NCBI RefSeq assembly: GCF_000719775.1
Contig: NZ_JOHR01000009.1
Location: 186,001-250,000 of the forward strand
Reading direction: 5' to 3'
Origin: Streptomyces sp. NRRL F-5135
GTDB taxonomy: Bacteria > Actinomycetota > Actinomycetes > Streptomycetales > Streptomycetaceae
DNA length: 64,000 nucleotides
In this document: positions 52,411-61,323 of the stretch, in pieces
Layout: each line of letters begins with the position of its first letter
How positions within the stretch are numbered: the stretch's first letter is position 1
The notes under the pieces: model-generated
Told to the model about the DNA's origin: nothing
The model's input: only the letters and a program-made list of their open reading frames with translations
Database searches by the model: none
Program-made: the position numbers and the translations under genes

Positions 52411-53832
52411 ATGTCCGACACCTTTCCGCCCGGCTTCCTGTGGGGCACCGCGACCGCCGCGTACCAGATCGAGGGCGCGGTACGGGAGAACGGCCGTACC
52501 CCCTCCATCTGGGACGTCTTCAGCCATACACCGGGAAAAACCGAGAACGGCGACACCGGTGACACCGCCGTCGACCACTTCCACCGCCGCGCCGAGGACG
52601 TCCGGCTGATGGCCGACCTCGACGTGAACGCCTACCGGTTCTCCGTCTCCTGGCCCCGCGTCCAGCCCACCGGCCGGGGACCGGCCGTCCAGCGCGGCCT
52701 CGACTTCTACCGCGAACTCGTCGACGACCTCCTCGACCACGGCATCGAGCCCGTCCTCACCCTCTACCACTGGGACCTCCCCCAGGAGCTGGAGTCCGCG
52801 GGCGGCTGGCCGGCCCGCGAGACCGCCCAGCGCTTCGCGGAGTACGCGCGGCTGGTCGGCGAGGCACTGGGCGACCGCGTGACGCGCTGGACCACCCTCA
52901 ACGAGCCGTGGTGCAGCGCCTTCCTGGGCTACGCCTCCGGGGTGCACGCCCCCGGCCGTACGGACCCGGTCGCCGCCCTGCGCGCCGCCCACCACCTCAA
53001 CCTCGGCCACGGTCTGGCCACACAGGCGCTGCGCTCCGTGCTCCCGGCGCGCGGCCAGGTGTCGGTGAGCCTGAACCCGTCCGCCGTGCGCACCCTGACC
53101 AACTCGCCGGAGGACCTGGACGCCAAGCGGCGCGTCGACGCCCTGTCGAGCCGGATCTTCACCGGCCCGATGCTGACCGGCGCGTACCCCAAGGACCTCT
53201 TCGCGGACACCGCCCGCCTCACCGACTGGTCCTTCGTACAGGACGGCGACACGGCCACGATCCGCCAGCCGCTGGACTCGCTGGGCATCAACTACTACCA
53301 GCCGACCGTGGTCTCGGCCGCGACCGGCGAGGCCGGCGCCCGGCACGACGGCAGCGACGGCCACGGCGCCAGCGAGCACTCCCCCTGGCCCGGCGCCGAC
53401 TCGCACGTCGCCTTCCACCCGGCGCCGGGCGAACTCACCGACATGGGGTGGTCGGTGGATCCGAGCGGGCTGTACGACCTGCTCATGCGGTACACGCGCG
53501 AGGCGCCCGGCCTGCCGTTGATGATCACCGAGAACGGTGCCGCGTACCCGGACAAGCCGGCCGCCGACGGCTCGGTCCACGACCCGGACCGGATCCGCTA
53601 CCTGCACGGCCACGTCTCGGCGGTACGGCGCGCGATCACGGACGGGGCCGACGTCCGGGGCTACTTCCTCTGGTCGCTGCTCGACAACTTCGAGTGGGCG
53701 TACGGCTACGGCAAGCGCTTCGGCGCGGTGCACGTGGACTACGAGACGCTGCGCCGCACACCGAAGTCGAGTGCGCTGTGGTACGCGCGGCTGGCCGGTA
53801 CGGGAGTGATCCCCGAGGTGCCGATCGGCTGA
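52411..53832 (+). CDS. bglC: GH1 beta-glucosidase
   Basis: A 473-residue cytoplasmic family 1 enzyme that hydrolyses imported cellobiose and other beta-glucosides to glucose. The GH1 N-terminus is [20 protein letters not shown]. The acid/base is Glu165 in [11 protein letters not shown], and the nucleophile is Glu374 in [13 protein letters not shown]. The end is [24 protein letters not shown]. No signal peptide. ATG 52411 follows AACAGGAG. It is the last gene of the ceb locus; a strong terminator follows at 53973-54023. Confidence 0.95.
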   Translation: MSDTFPPGFLWGTATAAYQIEGAVRENGRTPSIWDVFSHTPGKTENGDTGDTAVDHFHRRAEDVRLMADLDVNAYRFSVSWPRVQPTGRGPAVQRGLDFYRELVDDLLDHGIEPVLTLYHWDLPQELESAGGWPARETAQRFAEYARLVGEALGDRVTRWTTLNEPWCSAFLGYASGVHAPGRTDPVAALRAAHHLNLGHGLATQALRSVLPARGQVSVSLNPSAVRTLTNSPEDLDAKRRVDALSSRIFTGPMLTGAYPKDLFADTARLTDWSFVQDGDTATIRQPLDSLGINYYQPTVVSAATGEAGARHDGSDGHGASEHSPWPGADSHVAFHPAPGELTDMGWSVDPSGLYDLLMRYTREAPGLPLMITENGAAYPDKPAADGSVHDPDRIRYLHGHVSAVRRAITDGADVRGYFLWSLLDNFEWAYGYGKRFGAVHVDYETLRRTPKSSALWYARLAGTGVIPEVPIG

Positions 53833-53972
53833 GCCGATCACCTGATCGCCTGGACGGATCGCGAGCGGGGCACTGGTGCCGGGGAGGCACAGGTGCCGGG
53901 AGGGGCACAAGGTCGGGCCGGGGAGGGGAGGGCCGGGCCGGGTGTCCCGCGCGAAGCGGGCCGTTCAGGAGA

Positions 53973-54023
53973 GCTTCCGCCCCGGCCGGGTGGGGGGAAT
54001 GTGAGACCGGCCGGGACGGAAGC
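53973..54023. terminator. Bidirectional terminator between bglC and the kinase gene
   Basis: A 17-bp stem with one mismatch (53973-53989 against 54007-54023) and a 17-nt loop between convergent genes. The rest of the ~300-bp gap (53833-54131) shows only G-rich GTGCCGGGAGG-like repeats. Confidence 0.8.
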
Positions 54024-54131
54024 GAGGGGCCGAGCGAGCAGCCCGTGTGACCTCACGTTAGCCCTTCCGACCCGGGCCGCACTCGGACAAAGCGGCTGTT
54101 CCGGGCGGGAGTTGATGTTCTTATGGCGGCC

Positions 54132-55589
54132 TTAAGGAGCCCATCGGAATCGTTTAATGAACGCCCGCCGACGGCCCCGCCGCAGCCGGTGGCCGGGCCT
54201 TCCGTCCGGGCCGCGCCACCCGTCGAGCCCGATCCAGATCCGTACCTCGGTGCCCCCGAGCACCGAACGCCCGATCCGTACGTCCCCGCCGGTCGACTCG
54301 GCCACCCGGCGCACGATGTCGAGGCCGAGCCCGGTCGACCCCTCCTTGTCACCGCTGTTGCCGCGCTCCAGCGCGGCACGTGGGTCGGCGATGCCGCCGC
54401 CCGCGTCCGAGACCAGCACGATCACCGCGTCCTCGGCGTTGTGCACGTCGACGGAGAAAGCCGTGCCCTCCGGTGTGTGGCGGAAAACATTGCCGAGCAA
54501 CGCGTCGAGCGCGGCGGCCAGTTCGGCCCGGGCGACCGGAATGCGCACCGGCCGGCCGACGCCCGCGACACGTACCGTACGGCCCTCGTCCTCGGCCAGC
54601 GCGGACCAGAAGTCCATCCGCTCCCGGACCACCTCCGAGACGTCGCAGCCGGCGCCCGGGCCGGGCGCGGCCGTCTGGGGCTTGGCCTCCCGGGCGGTGC
54701 GGATGATCGTGTCGACCTCCCGCTCCAGCTGCTCGACGGCGGCCCTGGTCTGCTCGGCGGCCGGGCCGTCGCCGAGCGAGGCGGCGTTGAGCCGCAGCAC
54801 GGTGAGCGGGGTGCGCAGGCGGTGCGACAGGTCCGCGGCGAGTTCGCGTTCGTTCGCGAGAAGCTGGACGACCTGGTCGGCCATGGAGTTGAACGCGACC
54901 GCCGCGGAACGCAGTTCGGCGGGGCCCTCCTCGGGCACCCGGACACCGAGCTTGCCCTCGCCGAGGGCGTGCGCGGCGCCCGCGAGCCGCTGGGCCGGCT
55001 CGACCATCCGTACGCCGAGCCGGTCGGCGACGGCGACCGAACCGACGACCAGCGCCACCCCGACGCCCGCGAGCACCAGCCAGGCGGTGGTGACGCCGTT
55101 GGTGACCTCGTTCTCGGGTACGAACATCTCCACGACGGCGATCCGGCCGGAGCCGAGCGCCGTCGGCTGGAGCACCGCGGAACCGCCCGCCACCTCGGCC
55201 AGCGAGGCCCGGCCCAGCCGCTGCACGTCGCGCACGTCCCGCTCGGCCGCCCGGCCGCGGCCGATGTGGAGGGACGGGCCGGCCCGGTCGTCGAGCCGGT
55301 CGTCCGGTCCGTCGCCCTCCCCGCCGCCCTCCCCGTCGCCCGGCCCGTCGGCGGCCGGGAGGTGCACCGCCATCCGCCCGGCGGAACCCGTGGAGGCGAT
55401 GGCCCGTTCCAGCTCGTCGCGGTCGGTGGTGATGGAGAGGGTGGGACCGATGGCGGCGGCCTGGCGCTCGGCGTTGGTGAGGGCCCGGTCCCTGGCCATC
55501 TCCTTGACGACGAGACCGAGGGGGAAGGCGAAGGCCACGACGACCATGACGGTGGCCGCCAGGGCCACCTTGACCACGGCCCATCTCAT
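54132..55589 (-). CDS. Sensor histidine kinase
   Basis: A 485-residue membrane kinase. TM1 is ALAATVMVVVAFAFPLGLVV; an extracellular sensor of ~150 residues follows, containing an acidic GDGEGGGEGDGPDDRLDDR insert; TM2 is TAWLVLAGVGVALVVGSVAVA; then HAMP, then the DHp box ELAADLSHRLRTPLTVLRL. The residue after the phospho-His is Arg, not the usual Glu. The ATPase has N box AALDALLGNVFRHTPEGT, G1 VSDAGGGIAD and G2 STGLGLDIVRRV. A basic C-terminal tail of ~30 residues follows. ATG 55589 overlaps the response regulator stop as ATGA. The signal is unknown. Confidence 0.92.
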   Translation of the reverse strand: MRWAVVKVALAATVMVVVAFAFPLGLVVKEMARDRALTNAERQAAAIGPTLSITTDRDELERAIASTGSAGRMAVHLPAADGPGDGEGGGEGDGPDDRLDDRAGPSLHIGRGRAAERDVRDVQRLGRASLAEVAGGSAVLQPTALGSGRIAVVEMFVPENEVTNGVTTAWLVLAGVGVALVVGSVAVADRLGVRMVEPAQRLAGAAHALGEGKLGVRVPEEGPAELRSAAVAFNSMADQVVQLLANERELAADLSHRLRTPLTVLRLNAASLGDGPAAEQTRAAVEQLEREVDTIIRTAREAKPQTAAPGPGAGCDVSEVVRERMDFWSALAEDEGRTVRVAGVGRPVRIPVARAELAAALDALLGNVFRHTPEGTAFSVDVHNAEDAVIVLVSDAGGGIADPRAALERGNSGDKEGSTGLGLDIVRRVAESTGGDVRIGRSVLGGTEVRIWIGLDGWRGPDGRPGHRLRRGRRRAFIKRFRWAP

Positions 55590-56362
55590 ACGGCGGGCCC
55601 GCCGGCCGGAGGCGGGAACGGGGACGGAGGCGGGAACGGCGCCGGGGGCGGGGACTGCCCCGCGGGCGGCTCCGGCGGGGGCGGCTCCAGCTTCACCCCG
55701 ACCCCGCGCAGCGTGTGCAGGTAGCGCGGACTGGCCGCCGTCTCCCCGAGCTTGCGCCGCAGCCAGGACAGGTGGACGTCGATGGTCTGGTCGTCACCGT
55801 ACGACTGCTGCCACACCTCGGCGAGCAGTTCCTTGCGCGGTACGACGACGCCGGGCCGCCCCGCCAGGAAGGCCAGCAGGTCGAACTCGCGCCGGGTCAG
55901 CTCCAGTGCCACGCCGTCCAGTTCGGCCTGGCGGCGCAGCGGGTCGACGGCGAGTCCGCCGACCCGGATGACGCGTGCGTGCGAGGCGCTCTCGGCGGCG
56001 CCGCGTGCCCGCCGCAGGACCGCCGCCATCCTGGCCGACAGGTGTTCCACCGAGAACGGCTTGACCAGGTAGTCGTCCGCCCCGTCGTTGAGCAGCCGTA
56101 CGATCTCCGTCTCGTCGTCCCGCGCGGTGGCGATGATCACGGGCACGTCCGTGATGCCGCGCAGCATCTTCAGCGCCTCCGCCCCGTCCAGATCGGGCAG
56201 CCCGAGGTCGAGGATCACCACGTCGAACGGGACGTGCGCGACCTCGCGCAGGGCCTCCAGGGCGGTGCCGACACTCCGTACGGTGTGCGACGCCTCGGTC
56301 AAGTGCCTGATGAGGGCGGAGCGCACGAACTGGTCGTCCTCGACCACGAGCACACTGGGCAT
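55586..56362 (-). CDS. OmpR-family response regulator
   Basis: A 258-residue regulator. The receiver domain (residues 1-120) has acidic pocket Glu8-Asp9-Asp10, phospho-acceptor Asp52 in VVILDLGLPDLDG, and Lys in DYLVKPFSVEHL. The winged helix follows (ELTRREFDLLAFLAGRPGVVVPRKELLAEVW, TIDVHLSWLRRKLGE, LHTLRGVGVKLE). The last ~30 residues are a proline-rich tail (PPPPEPPAGQSPPP) encoded by G/C repeats, unusual for the family. ATG 56362 is the family start. It is divergent from a membrane-anchored protein gene at 56432, which may be a target. Confidence 0.93.
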   Translation of the reverse strand: MPSVLVVEDDQFVRSALIRHLTEASHTVRSVGTALEALREVAHVPFDVVILDLGLPDLDGAEALKMLRGITDVPVIIATARDDETEIVRLLNDGADDYLVKPFSVEHLSARMAAVLRRARGAAESASHARVIRVGGLAVDPLRRQAELDGVALELTRREFDLLAFLAGRPGVVVPRKELLAEVWQQSYGDDQTIDVHLSWLRRKLGETAASPRYLHTLRGVGVKLEPPPPEPPAGQSPPPAPFPPPSPFPPPAGGPAV

Positions 56363-56431
56363 GGGCGGCACCGTACGCCATCCGGCCGGTCCGCGGGGTC
56401 CGTGGGACAGCGGAGGCGCGAGTGGTGCACT

Positions 56432-57022
56432 ATGGCCCCGATGCGCACTGGACTCGTACACGCTCTGGCATGGACGCTCGCCACGGGCGCGGCGGTCACG
56501 CTGTCGTGGTGGGGGGTCCACACGGTGATGTCCGGCACGGCCTACGATCCGCCGCGCGCGCTTCCGCTCCCGTCGGCGGCCGAGGTGAGCCCCATGGCCT
56601 CCTCGACGCACCGCCCGGAGAGCCCGGCACCGACCGCGCGCCCGCCGGGCCCCTCGGCGTCCGCGGACGACCGGCGGAACGACGACGCCGACAACCGCCC
56701 GCCCCGCTCACCGAGTTCGTCGGCGCGGGCGTCGGAGAACCCGCCGCGCGACCGCCCGGACGAGGAGCCGGGCGCGGCCTCCGCGCAGGGCGGCGCCGAC
56801 GGCGAGGTGAAGAGCTACGAGGTCGAGGGCGGGCGGGTCGTCTTCGACATCGGGGAGACGTCGGCGGAACTGGTCTCGGCGACGCCGGAGGCGGGCTGGC
56901 AGATGCAGGTGTGGACCCAACCGGCCTGGATCCGGGTGACGTTCACCCGGGACGGCCGGGAGGTGTCGGTGTTCTGCACGTGGAACGGGCATCCGCCGAT
57001 GGTGCAGTTCGACGAGCGCTGA
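56432..57022 (+). CDS. Membrane-anchored or secreted protein with Pro/Ser-rich linker
   Basis: A 196-residue protein I do not recognise. One N-terminal hydrophobic helix (GLVHALAWTLATGAAVTLSWWGVHTV) is followed by ~95 residues rich in Pro, Ser, Arg and Asp and by a compact C-terminal segment of ~70 residues (YEVEGGRVVFDIGETSAELVSA, VWTQPAWIRVTFTRDGREVSVFCTWN). This looks like an outward-facing beta-rich domain on a flexible stalk. Both ATG 56432 and ATG 56441 are possible starts. It is divergent from the response regulator over 69 bp and is plausibly regulated by, or reporting to, that two-component system. Confidence 0.75.
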   Translation: MAPMRTGLVHALAWTLATGAAVTLSWWGVHTVMSGTAYDPPRALPLPSAAEVSPMASSTHRPESPAPTARPPGPSASADDRRNDDADNRPPRSPSSSARASENPPRDRPDEEPGAASAQGGADGEVKSYEVEGGRVVFDIGETSAELVSATPEAGWQMQVWTQPAWIRVTFTRDGREVSVFCTWNGHPPMVQFDER

Positions 57023-57079
57023 GCCCGGCGTCCCCGCGCCCGGCACCGTCACGTTCCGGCGTCCCCGCGCCCGGCGTCG

Positions 57080-57811
57080 TCACGTTCCGGCGGCTTCGTC
57101 CTCCGCGAGCAACGCGTGCAAGCGTCGCAGGACGTCGAGCTGGGCCTCGTTGTAGAACTCGACCAATGACTGCACGACAACCGACTGGGTGACCGCCCCA
57201 CTCCGACGGGAGGAAGCCTCCAGGTCACTCAGGATCGGATGGTCCTCCCGCTGTTTGCGGACTTCGGGCGCGAGGCGTCGCGCGAGCTGCCGCCGCACGT
57301 CCTCGGGCGCGTCCGCGGGGAGGGTCTCGAACCGCGCGCCCACATCGCTGCGAGGCTCCGAGAACTGCTTCTGGAGCGCGGACATCGCCGAGGGGGTGAG
57401 AATGCTGGAGTACGCCACCAAGAAGGATCGCTGTCCCTCCGGCAGGTCGTCGGCGAGTGCCTCGAAGTCCGCCGGCAGGTCGATCGAGCCCCGGTTGTCC
57501 AGGATCGCCGCCAGTTCCCGTCGCGTCCGCTGCTGGCGTTCGATGCTCGCCGCGAGTTCCGCGTCCAGGGCGCGCAGGATTTCCTCCGCCCTCTCGTCGG
57601 CGGCCTCGACCGTGGGGACGTCGGACAGCGGCAGGCCGAGGCCGACCAGCCTGCGGATGCGCAGCAGGCGGACCAGGTGCGTGACGCCGTACCGCTTGTA
57701 GCCGTTGGCCGCTCGTTCCGGCTCGTCCAGCAAGCCGATCTTGTGATAGTGCCGGACGGTTTTCAGTGTCGTGCCGGCGAGTTCGGCCAGCTCACTCGTG
57801 CTCCACGCCAC
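57080..57811 (-). CDS. MerR family transcriptional regulator
   Basis: A 243-residue regulator. The winged helix is WSTSELAELAGTTLKTVRHYHKIGLLDEPERAANGYKRYG. A coiled-coil follows (EEILRALDAELAASIERQQRTRRELAAIL), then a ~120-residue C-terminal domain that probably senses a ligand; it does not carry the Cys pattern of metal sensors. GTG 57811 is preferred because AGGAAAG lies 9 nt upstream and the HTH begins at once; ATG 57847 and 57916 give longer readings. It is divergent from a tripeptidyl aminopeptidase gene, and both directions show 19-bp-spaced promoters typical of MerR control. Confidence 0.88.
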   Translation of the reverse strand: MAWSTSELAELAGTTLKTVRHYHKIGLLDEPERAANGYKRYGVTHLVRLLRIRRLVGLGLPLSDVPTVEAADERAEEILRALDAELAASIERQQRTRRELAAILDNRGSIDLPADFEALADDLPEGQRSFLVAYSSILTPSAMSALQKQFSEPRSDVGARFETLPADAPEDVRRQLARRLAPEVRKQREDHPILSDLEASSRRSGAVTQSVVVQSLVEFYNEAQLDVLRRLHALLAEDEAAGT

Positions 57812-57904
57812 CGGCGGGCCCTTTCCTGGGGGTGCTCCGTTCCTCATCACCGCCGGTGTCCCGCCGCCGGTCGGCCGGCGGGCTCGGCTCCGCGAAGGGG
57901 ATCC

Positions 57905-57935
57905 ATTCAAGACCATGCCCCTGGGGCATGGTCAA
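57905..57935 (-). promoter_or_regulatory. MerR-type promoter/operator for the merR gene
   Basis: On the minus strand TTGACC is followed by a 19-bp spacer and TTGAAT. A 23-bp perfect inverted repeat (57911-57933, 11-bp arms) fills the spacer. Overlong 19-bp spacers with internal palindromes are the hallmark of MerR-activated promoters. Confidence 0.8.
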
Positions 57936-57965
57936 CCCGCGACCTCTTACCCGGGCGGGACCGTG

Positions 57966-57996
57966 TTGACCATGCCCTCGGGGCACGGAGTGAGAT
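57966..57996 (+). promoter_or_regulatory. MerR-type promoter/operator for the aminopeptidase gene
   Basis: TTGACC, a 19-bp spacer beginning ATGCCC and containing GGGGCA, then TGAGAT. The same TTGACCATGCCC start occurs in the divergent site, so one MerR protein probably controls both. The arms here are less perfect. Confidence 0.75.
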
Positions 57997-58038
57997 GGCG
58001 ACGACCACAGCCGTGAGACGGGGATGGGGAGACGTGAC

Positions 58039-59541
58039 ATGAAACGACAACACGGTATTGGCCGGAGCTCGGTCCTGGCGGTCGTCCTCGGCCTCGGCGG
58101 CTCGCTGCTCGCGGCACCCGCCGTGGCGGACGGGCCGCGGGCACCGCAGGTGCGGTGGGGCGCCTGTCCCGAGGACGTGGTGGCCGAAGCCGCTCCGACG
58201 ACGCTGCAGTGCGGCACCGTGTCCGTGCCGGTGGACTACGCCGACCCCGGGGGCGCCCGGATCGACCTCATGATCTCCCGGCTGGCCCGCACGGACCCGG
58301 ACAAGCGGCGCGGCATACTCATGCTCAACCCCGGCGGCCCCGGCGGGTCGGGGCTGGCGCTGTCGGCGCAGCTGGTGTCCCTGGGCCTGCCCAGCAGCGT
58401 CACCGACAGGTACGACGTGATCGGGATGGACACCCGCGGCATCGGGCACTCGGCACCGGTGAGCTGCGGGTTCACGGACGACAGCCCCTACATCGCCAAC
58501 GTTCCGCCCTACGCGGTCGACGACGCGGCGGTCACCGCGCGGGCGAAGGTCGCCGAGCAGGTGGCCGAGCAGTGCGCGCGCAATGACCACGACGGCCGGC
58601 TGCGCCGGATGACGACGGCGAACACCGCCCGCGACCTGGACCGGATCCGGGCCGCGCTCGGCGAGGAGAAGACCAGTTACCTGGGCTACTCCTACGGCAC
58701 GGCACTGGGCGCCGCCTACGCGTCGATGTTCCCCGGGCGCTCCGACCGGATCGTGCTCGACAGCAACATCGGTGACACCCACCTCGACCGCGACGGCATG
58801 CGCCGCTACGCCCTGGGGGTGGAGCAGACGTTCCCGGAATTCGCGAAGTGGGCGGCCGCACGGCACGACGACTATGGCCTGGGCCGCACTCCCGCGGAGG
58901 TCCGCGCGACCTACTTCGCCCTCGCCGAGCGGCTCGACAAGGCTCCGACGGAGGGCTTCGACGGCGGCCTGTTCCGCCAGCTCACTTTCGCCTTCCTGTT
59001 CAACGAGGCGCAGTACCCCAAGCTGGCCGAGCAGTGGCGGGCGCTGAACAGCGGCGACGACGCGGCGCTGCGCCGCCTGCGGTCGGAGAACGCCACGGCG
59101 AGCGGGGCGCCGTCACCGGCAGACAACCCCTTGTCGGTGTTCGCGTCCGTGACCTGCAACGACGTCGAGTGGCCCGAGGACGTCGACACCTATCGGCGGG
59201 GTGTCGCCGAGGACCGCGAGCGCTACCCCCTGTTCGGCGCCGCCGCCGCCAACATCACGCCCTGCGCCTTCTGGACGAAGGCCGAGCGACCGGTCGCGAT
59301 CAACGACGACGGACCGCGGAACGTGCTGATCGTGCAGAACCTGCGCGACCCGGCGACACCGCACGAGGGCGGGAAGCTGCTGCGCCAGAAGTTCACGGAC
59401 CGGTCCCGGCTGCTCAGCGTCGACGCCAGCGGACACGGCGCCTACGTCATCAGCGGCAACCCCTGCGCGTTGAACACCACCACGCGCTTCCTCGTCGAGG
59501 GCAAGATGCCCGGAAAGGACACGCTCTGCCCCGCGTCCTGA
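58039..59541 (+). CDS. Secreted tripeptidyl aminopeptidase-like alpha/beta hydrolase (S33)
   Basis: A 500-residue exported serine hydrolase like Streptomyces Tap/SlpD/SlpE. The signal peptide is SSVLAVVLGLGGSLLAAPAVA. The oxyanion region is ILMLNPGGPGGSGLAL, the nucleophile is Ser218 in LGYSYGTALGAAY, the Asp lies in VQNLRDPATPHEGG, and the His in DASGHGAYV. The C-terminal TAP-like cap is complete (NPCALNTTTRFLVEGKMP). ATG 58039 has GGGGAGA upstream. It is divergent from the MerR gene and very likely activated by it. Substrates are probably N-terminal tripeptides of extracellular proteins, although some relatives accept esters. Confidence 0.9.
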   Translation: MKRQHGIGRSSVLAVVLGLGGSLLAAPAVADGPRAPQVRWGACPEDVVAEAAPTTLQCGTVSVPVDYADPGGARIDLMISRLARTDPDKRRGILMLNPGGPGGSGLALSAQLVSLGLPSSVTDRYDVIGMDTRGIGHSAPVSCGFTDDSPYIANVPPYAVDDAAVTARAKVAEQVAEQCARNDHDGRLRRMTTANTARDLDRIRAALGEEKTSYLGYSYGTALGAAYASMFPGRSDRIVLDSNIGDTHLDRDGMRRYALGVEQTFPEFAKWAAARHDDYGLGRTPAEVRATYFALAERLDKAPTEGFDGGLFRQLTFAFLFNEAQYPKLAEQWRALNSGDDAALRRLRSENATASGAPSPADNPLSVFASVTCNDVEWPEDVDTYRRGVAEDRERYPLFGAAAANITPCAFWTKAERPVAINDDGPRNVLIVQNLRDPATPHEGGKLLRQKFTDRSRLLSVDASGHGAYVISGNPCALNTTTRFLVEGKMPGKDTLCPAS

Positions 59542-59621
59542 CCAGCTGACCAGCTGACCGGCCGGCGGAGCGGACGGTGCACCATGTCCGCTCCGCCGAA
59601 CGTATCCGGCTCAGGGACCCC

Positions 59622-60476
59622 TCAGTCGAACGCGCCGGCCGGGGGCGCGGGGGACGCCTTCGCGGTCGCGTCCCGTACGGCGACGGCGCCTCCGGTGAAG
59701 TCGGCGAGCGCCCGGCCGTGTTCGACGCGGCCCGGGTGCGGATCGCTCGCGACGCGGCGGGTGAGCTCGGCCACGGGCAGCTCCCGGTCCGAGGCGACCA
59801 GCACCGCGTTGCCGAAGCGCCGGCCGCGCAGCACGGCCGGGTCGGCGACGAGCGCGAGCCGTTCGAAGGCGGTGCCCGCGGTGGCGACCTGTCCGCGCAG
59901 GTGGCCGAGCGGCGGCCCGTCGGCCAGGTTGGCGGCGTACCAGCCGTCCGGGGCCAGGGCCCGTCGTACGTCGTCCAGGAATTCGGCGCTGGTGAGGTGC
60001 GCGGGGGTGCGGGCGCCGTCGAAGACGTCGGCGATCACCAGGTCCGCCCAGCCGTCCGGCACCTTGGCCAGCCCGGCGCGGGCATCGGTGGACCGGACGC
60101 GGATGCGCGCGTCGGCGGCCGGGGGCAGCCACTCCCGTACGAACCGGACGAGCCCCGCGTCCACCTCCACCACCTGCTGGGTCGAACGGGGCCGGGTGGC
60201 CGCGACGTACCGGGCCAGGGTGAACGCCCCGCCGCCGAGGTGGACGACGCGCAGCGGACGGCGGGCGGGGGCCAACAGGTCGACGACATGGCCGAGCCGG
60301 CGCTGGTAGGCGAACGAGAGGTGGGCGGGGTCGTCGAGGTCGACGTGCGACTGCGGCGCCCCGTCGACGAGCAGCGTCCAGGCCCGGCGCCGGTCGGGGT
60401 CGGGTATGAGCTGGGCGACGCCGGTGTCGACGTCCTGGGCCGCGGTGGGGGCGGCGCGGCGGGTGTTCTTGGCCAC
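59622..60476 (-). CDS. Spermidine synthase-like SAM-dependent methyltransferase
   Basis: A 284-residue cytoplasmic protein with a spermidine-synthase-type Rossmann fold. Seen: WTLLVDGAPQSHVDLDDPAHLSFAYQRRL, the SAM motif LRVVHLGGGAFTLARYV, VVEVDAGLVRFVREWLP, and DLVIADVFDGARTPAHLTS. The DVFDG segment differs from the (D)D-polyamine motif, so true spermidine synthesis is doubtful and a fused-type methyltransferase of unknown substrate is likelier. GTG 60476 fits the domain start. A GATAAT hexamer ends ~8 nt before it, so the mRNA may be leaderless. It is convergent with the aminopeptidase. Confidence 0.85.
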   Translation of the reverse strand: MAKNTRRAAPTAAQDVDTGVAQLIPDPDRRRAWTLLVDGAPQSHVDLDDPAHLSFAYQRRLGHVVDLLAPARRPLRVVHLGGGAFTLARYVAATRPRSTQQVVEVDAGLVRFVREWLPPAADARIRVRSTDARAGLAKVPDGWADLVIADVFDGARTPAHLTSAEFLDDVRRALAPDGWYAANLADGPPLGHLRGQVATAGTAFERLALVADPAVLRGRRFGNAVLVASDRELPVAELTRRVASDPHPGRVEHGRALADFTGGAVAVRDATAKASPAPPAGAFD

Positions 60477-60600
60477 GGTGCCATTATCCGGGGGCGGGAG
60501 CCGTGCCCGGCGCGGGCGGTTCCCGTCCCGGCCTCCCGACACCGGTCTCCCGGCACCGGTTCCTCACCTCGGTTCCGGCGTCGGTCCCGGTACCGGCCCC

Positions 60601-61056
60601 CTACCGGCGGCCCTCATGGCCCCCGTCCGCCGCCTCGATCAGCCTCGCCGCCTCCCCCAGCGCCTTCCTCAGCATCGCCGGATCCGTCACCTTCCCCGCC
60701 GTCTCGGGCGGCAGCAACCAGCACGAGCGCACCCACAGGCCCCGGCCGTTCATCCGGGTACAAGCGCTGCCCGGGAGGTCCCAGGCGGCCGCCGTGCCCG
60801 GGGGAACCAGGAAGCCGACGGTGTCACAGAGGTCGTCGAGCAGGACGGGGCCGACCTCGGGGGCGGCGGCGCGGCGGAGGATGTCGACGGCCTCCAGGCC
60901 CTGCCGGACGGGAACGGTCACCAGATCACAGGGCTCCTCGTCGTCCGCCCGCGCGGGACCCGCCTCCCGGCCCGGCGCGTGCCGGTCCGCCGTCCGTGCG
61001 GCGCGGCCGCCTTCCGCACCGGCCACCGACTCCGACTCCGACTGCAACTCCAACAA
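60601..61056 (-). CDS. Small conserved Streptomyces protein of unknown function
   Basis: A ~151-residue cytoplasmic protein. The recognisable part is VPVRQGLEAVDILRRA, VLLDDLCDTVGFLVPPGTAAAWDLPGSACTR and RKALGEAARLIEAADGG; I recall this only as a conserved hypothetical in streptomycetes. I chose TTG 61056 (or the adjacent TTG 61053) because GGAGGG sits just upstream. Readings that start further upstream, at 61206, add an unconserved basic leader. A short SESES stretch at the front comes from a 6-bp repeat. No enzymatic motif is visible. Confidence 0.7.
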   Translation of the reverse strand: MLELQSESESVAGAEGGRAARTADRHAPGREAGPARADDEEPCDLVTVPVRQGLEAVDILRRAAAPEVGPVLLDDLCDTVGFLVPPGTAAAWDLPGSACTRMNGRGLWVRSCWLLPPETAGKVTDPAMLRKALGEAARLIEAADGGHEGRR

Positions 61057-61323
61057 GGGGACCCTCCTCGTCGAGCACGGACGCGTTGAAACGACAGACG
61101 CGTTGAAACCTGCGGAGACACGGTCGAGCGGCGTCTCCGCACGGTTCAACGGCGGGGCGGCGTCAACGGCTACGGCGGCACGCCGCCGCAAAGGATGGCA
61201 GTTCATGGCAGATCACGGGTGAGATATCCGGTTTTGTGGGCAAACCCTGGGTAAACGGCCCGTCACACCCGGTACGTTCGTGCCCGCCGGAACAACGGCT
61301 GTACCAGGAGAGGGCTCTCGGCC

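Noticed and set aside
51265..53910. 881-residue minus-strand frame across cebG and bglC
   Set aside because: It spans two well-identified plus-strand genes and has no domain of its own.
59622..60476. Annotation as true spermidine synthase
   Set aside because: The fold matches, but the polyamine-site residues differ, so only a spermidine-synthase-like methyltransferase is supported.
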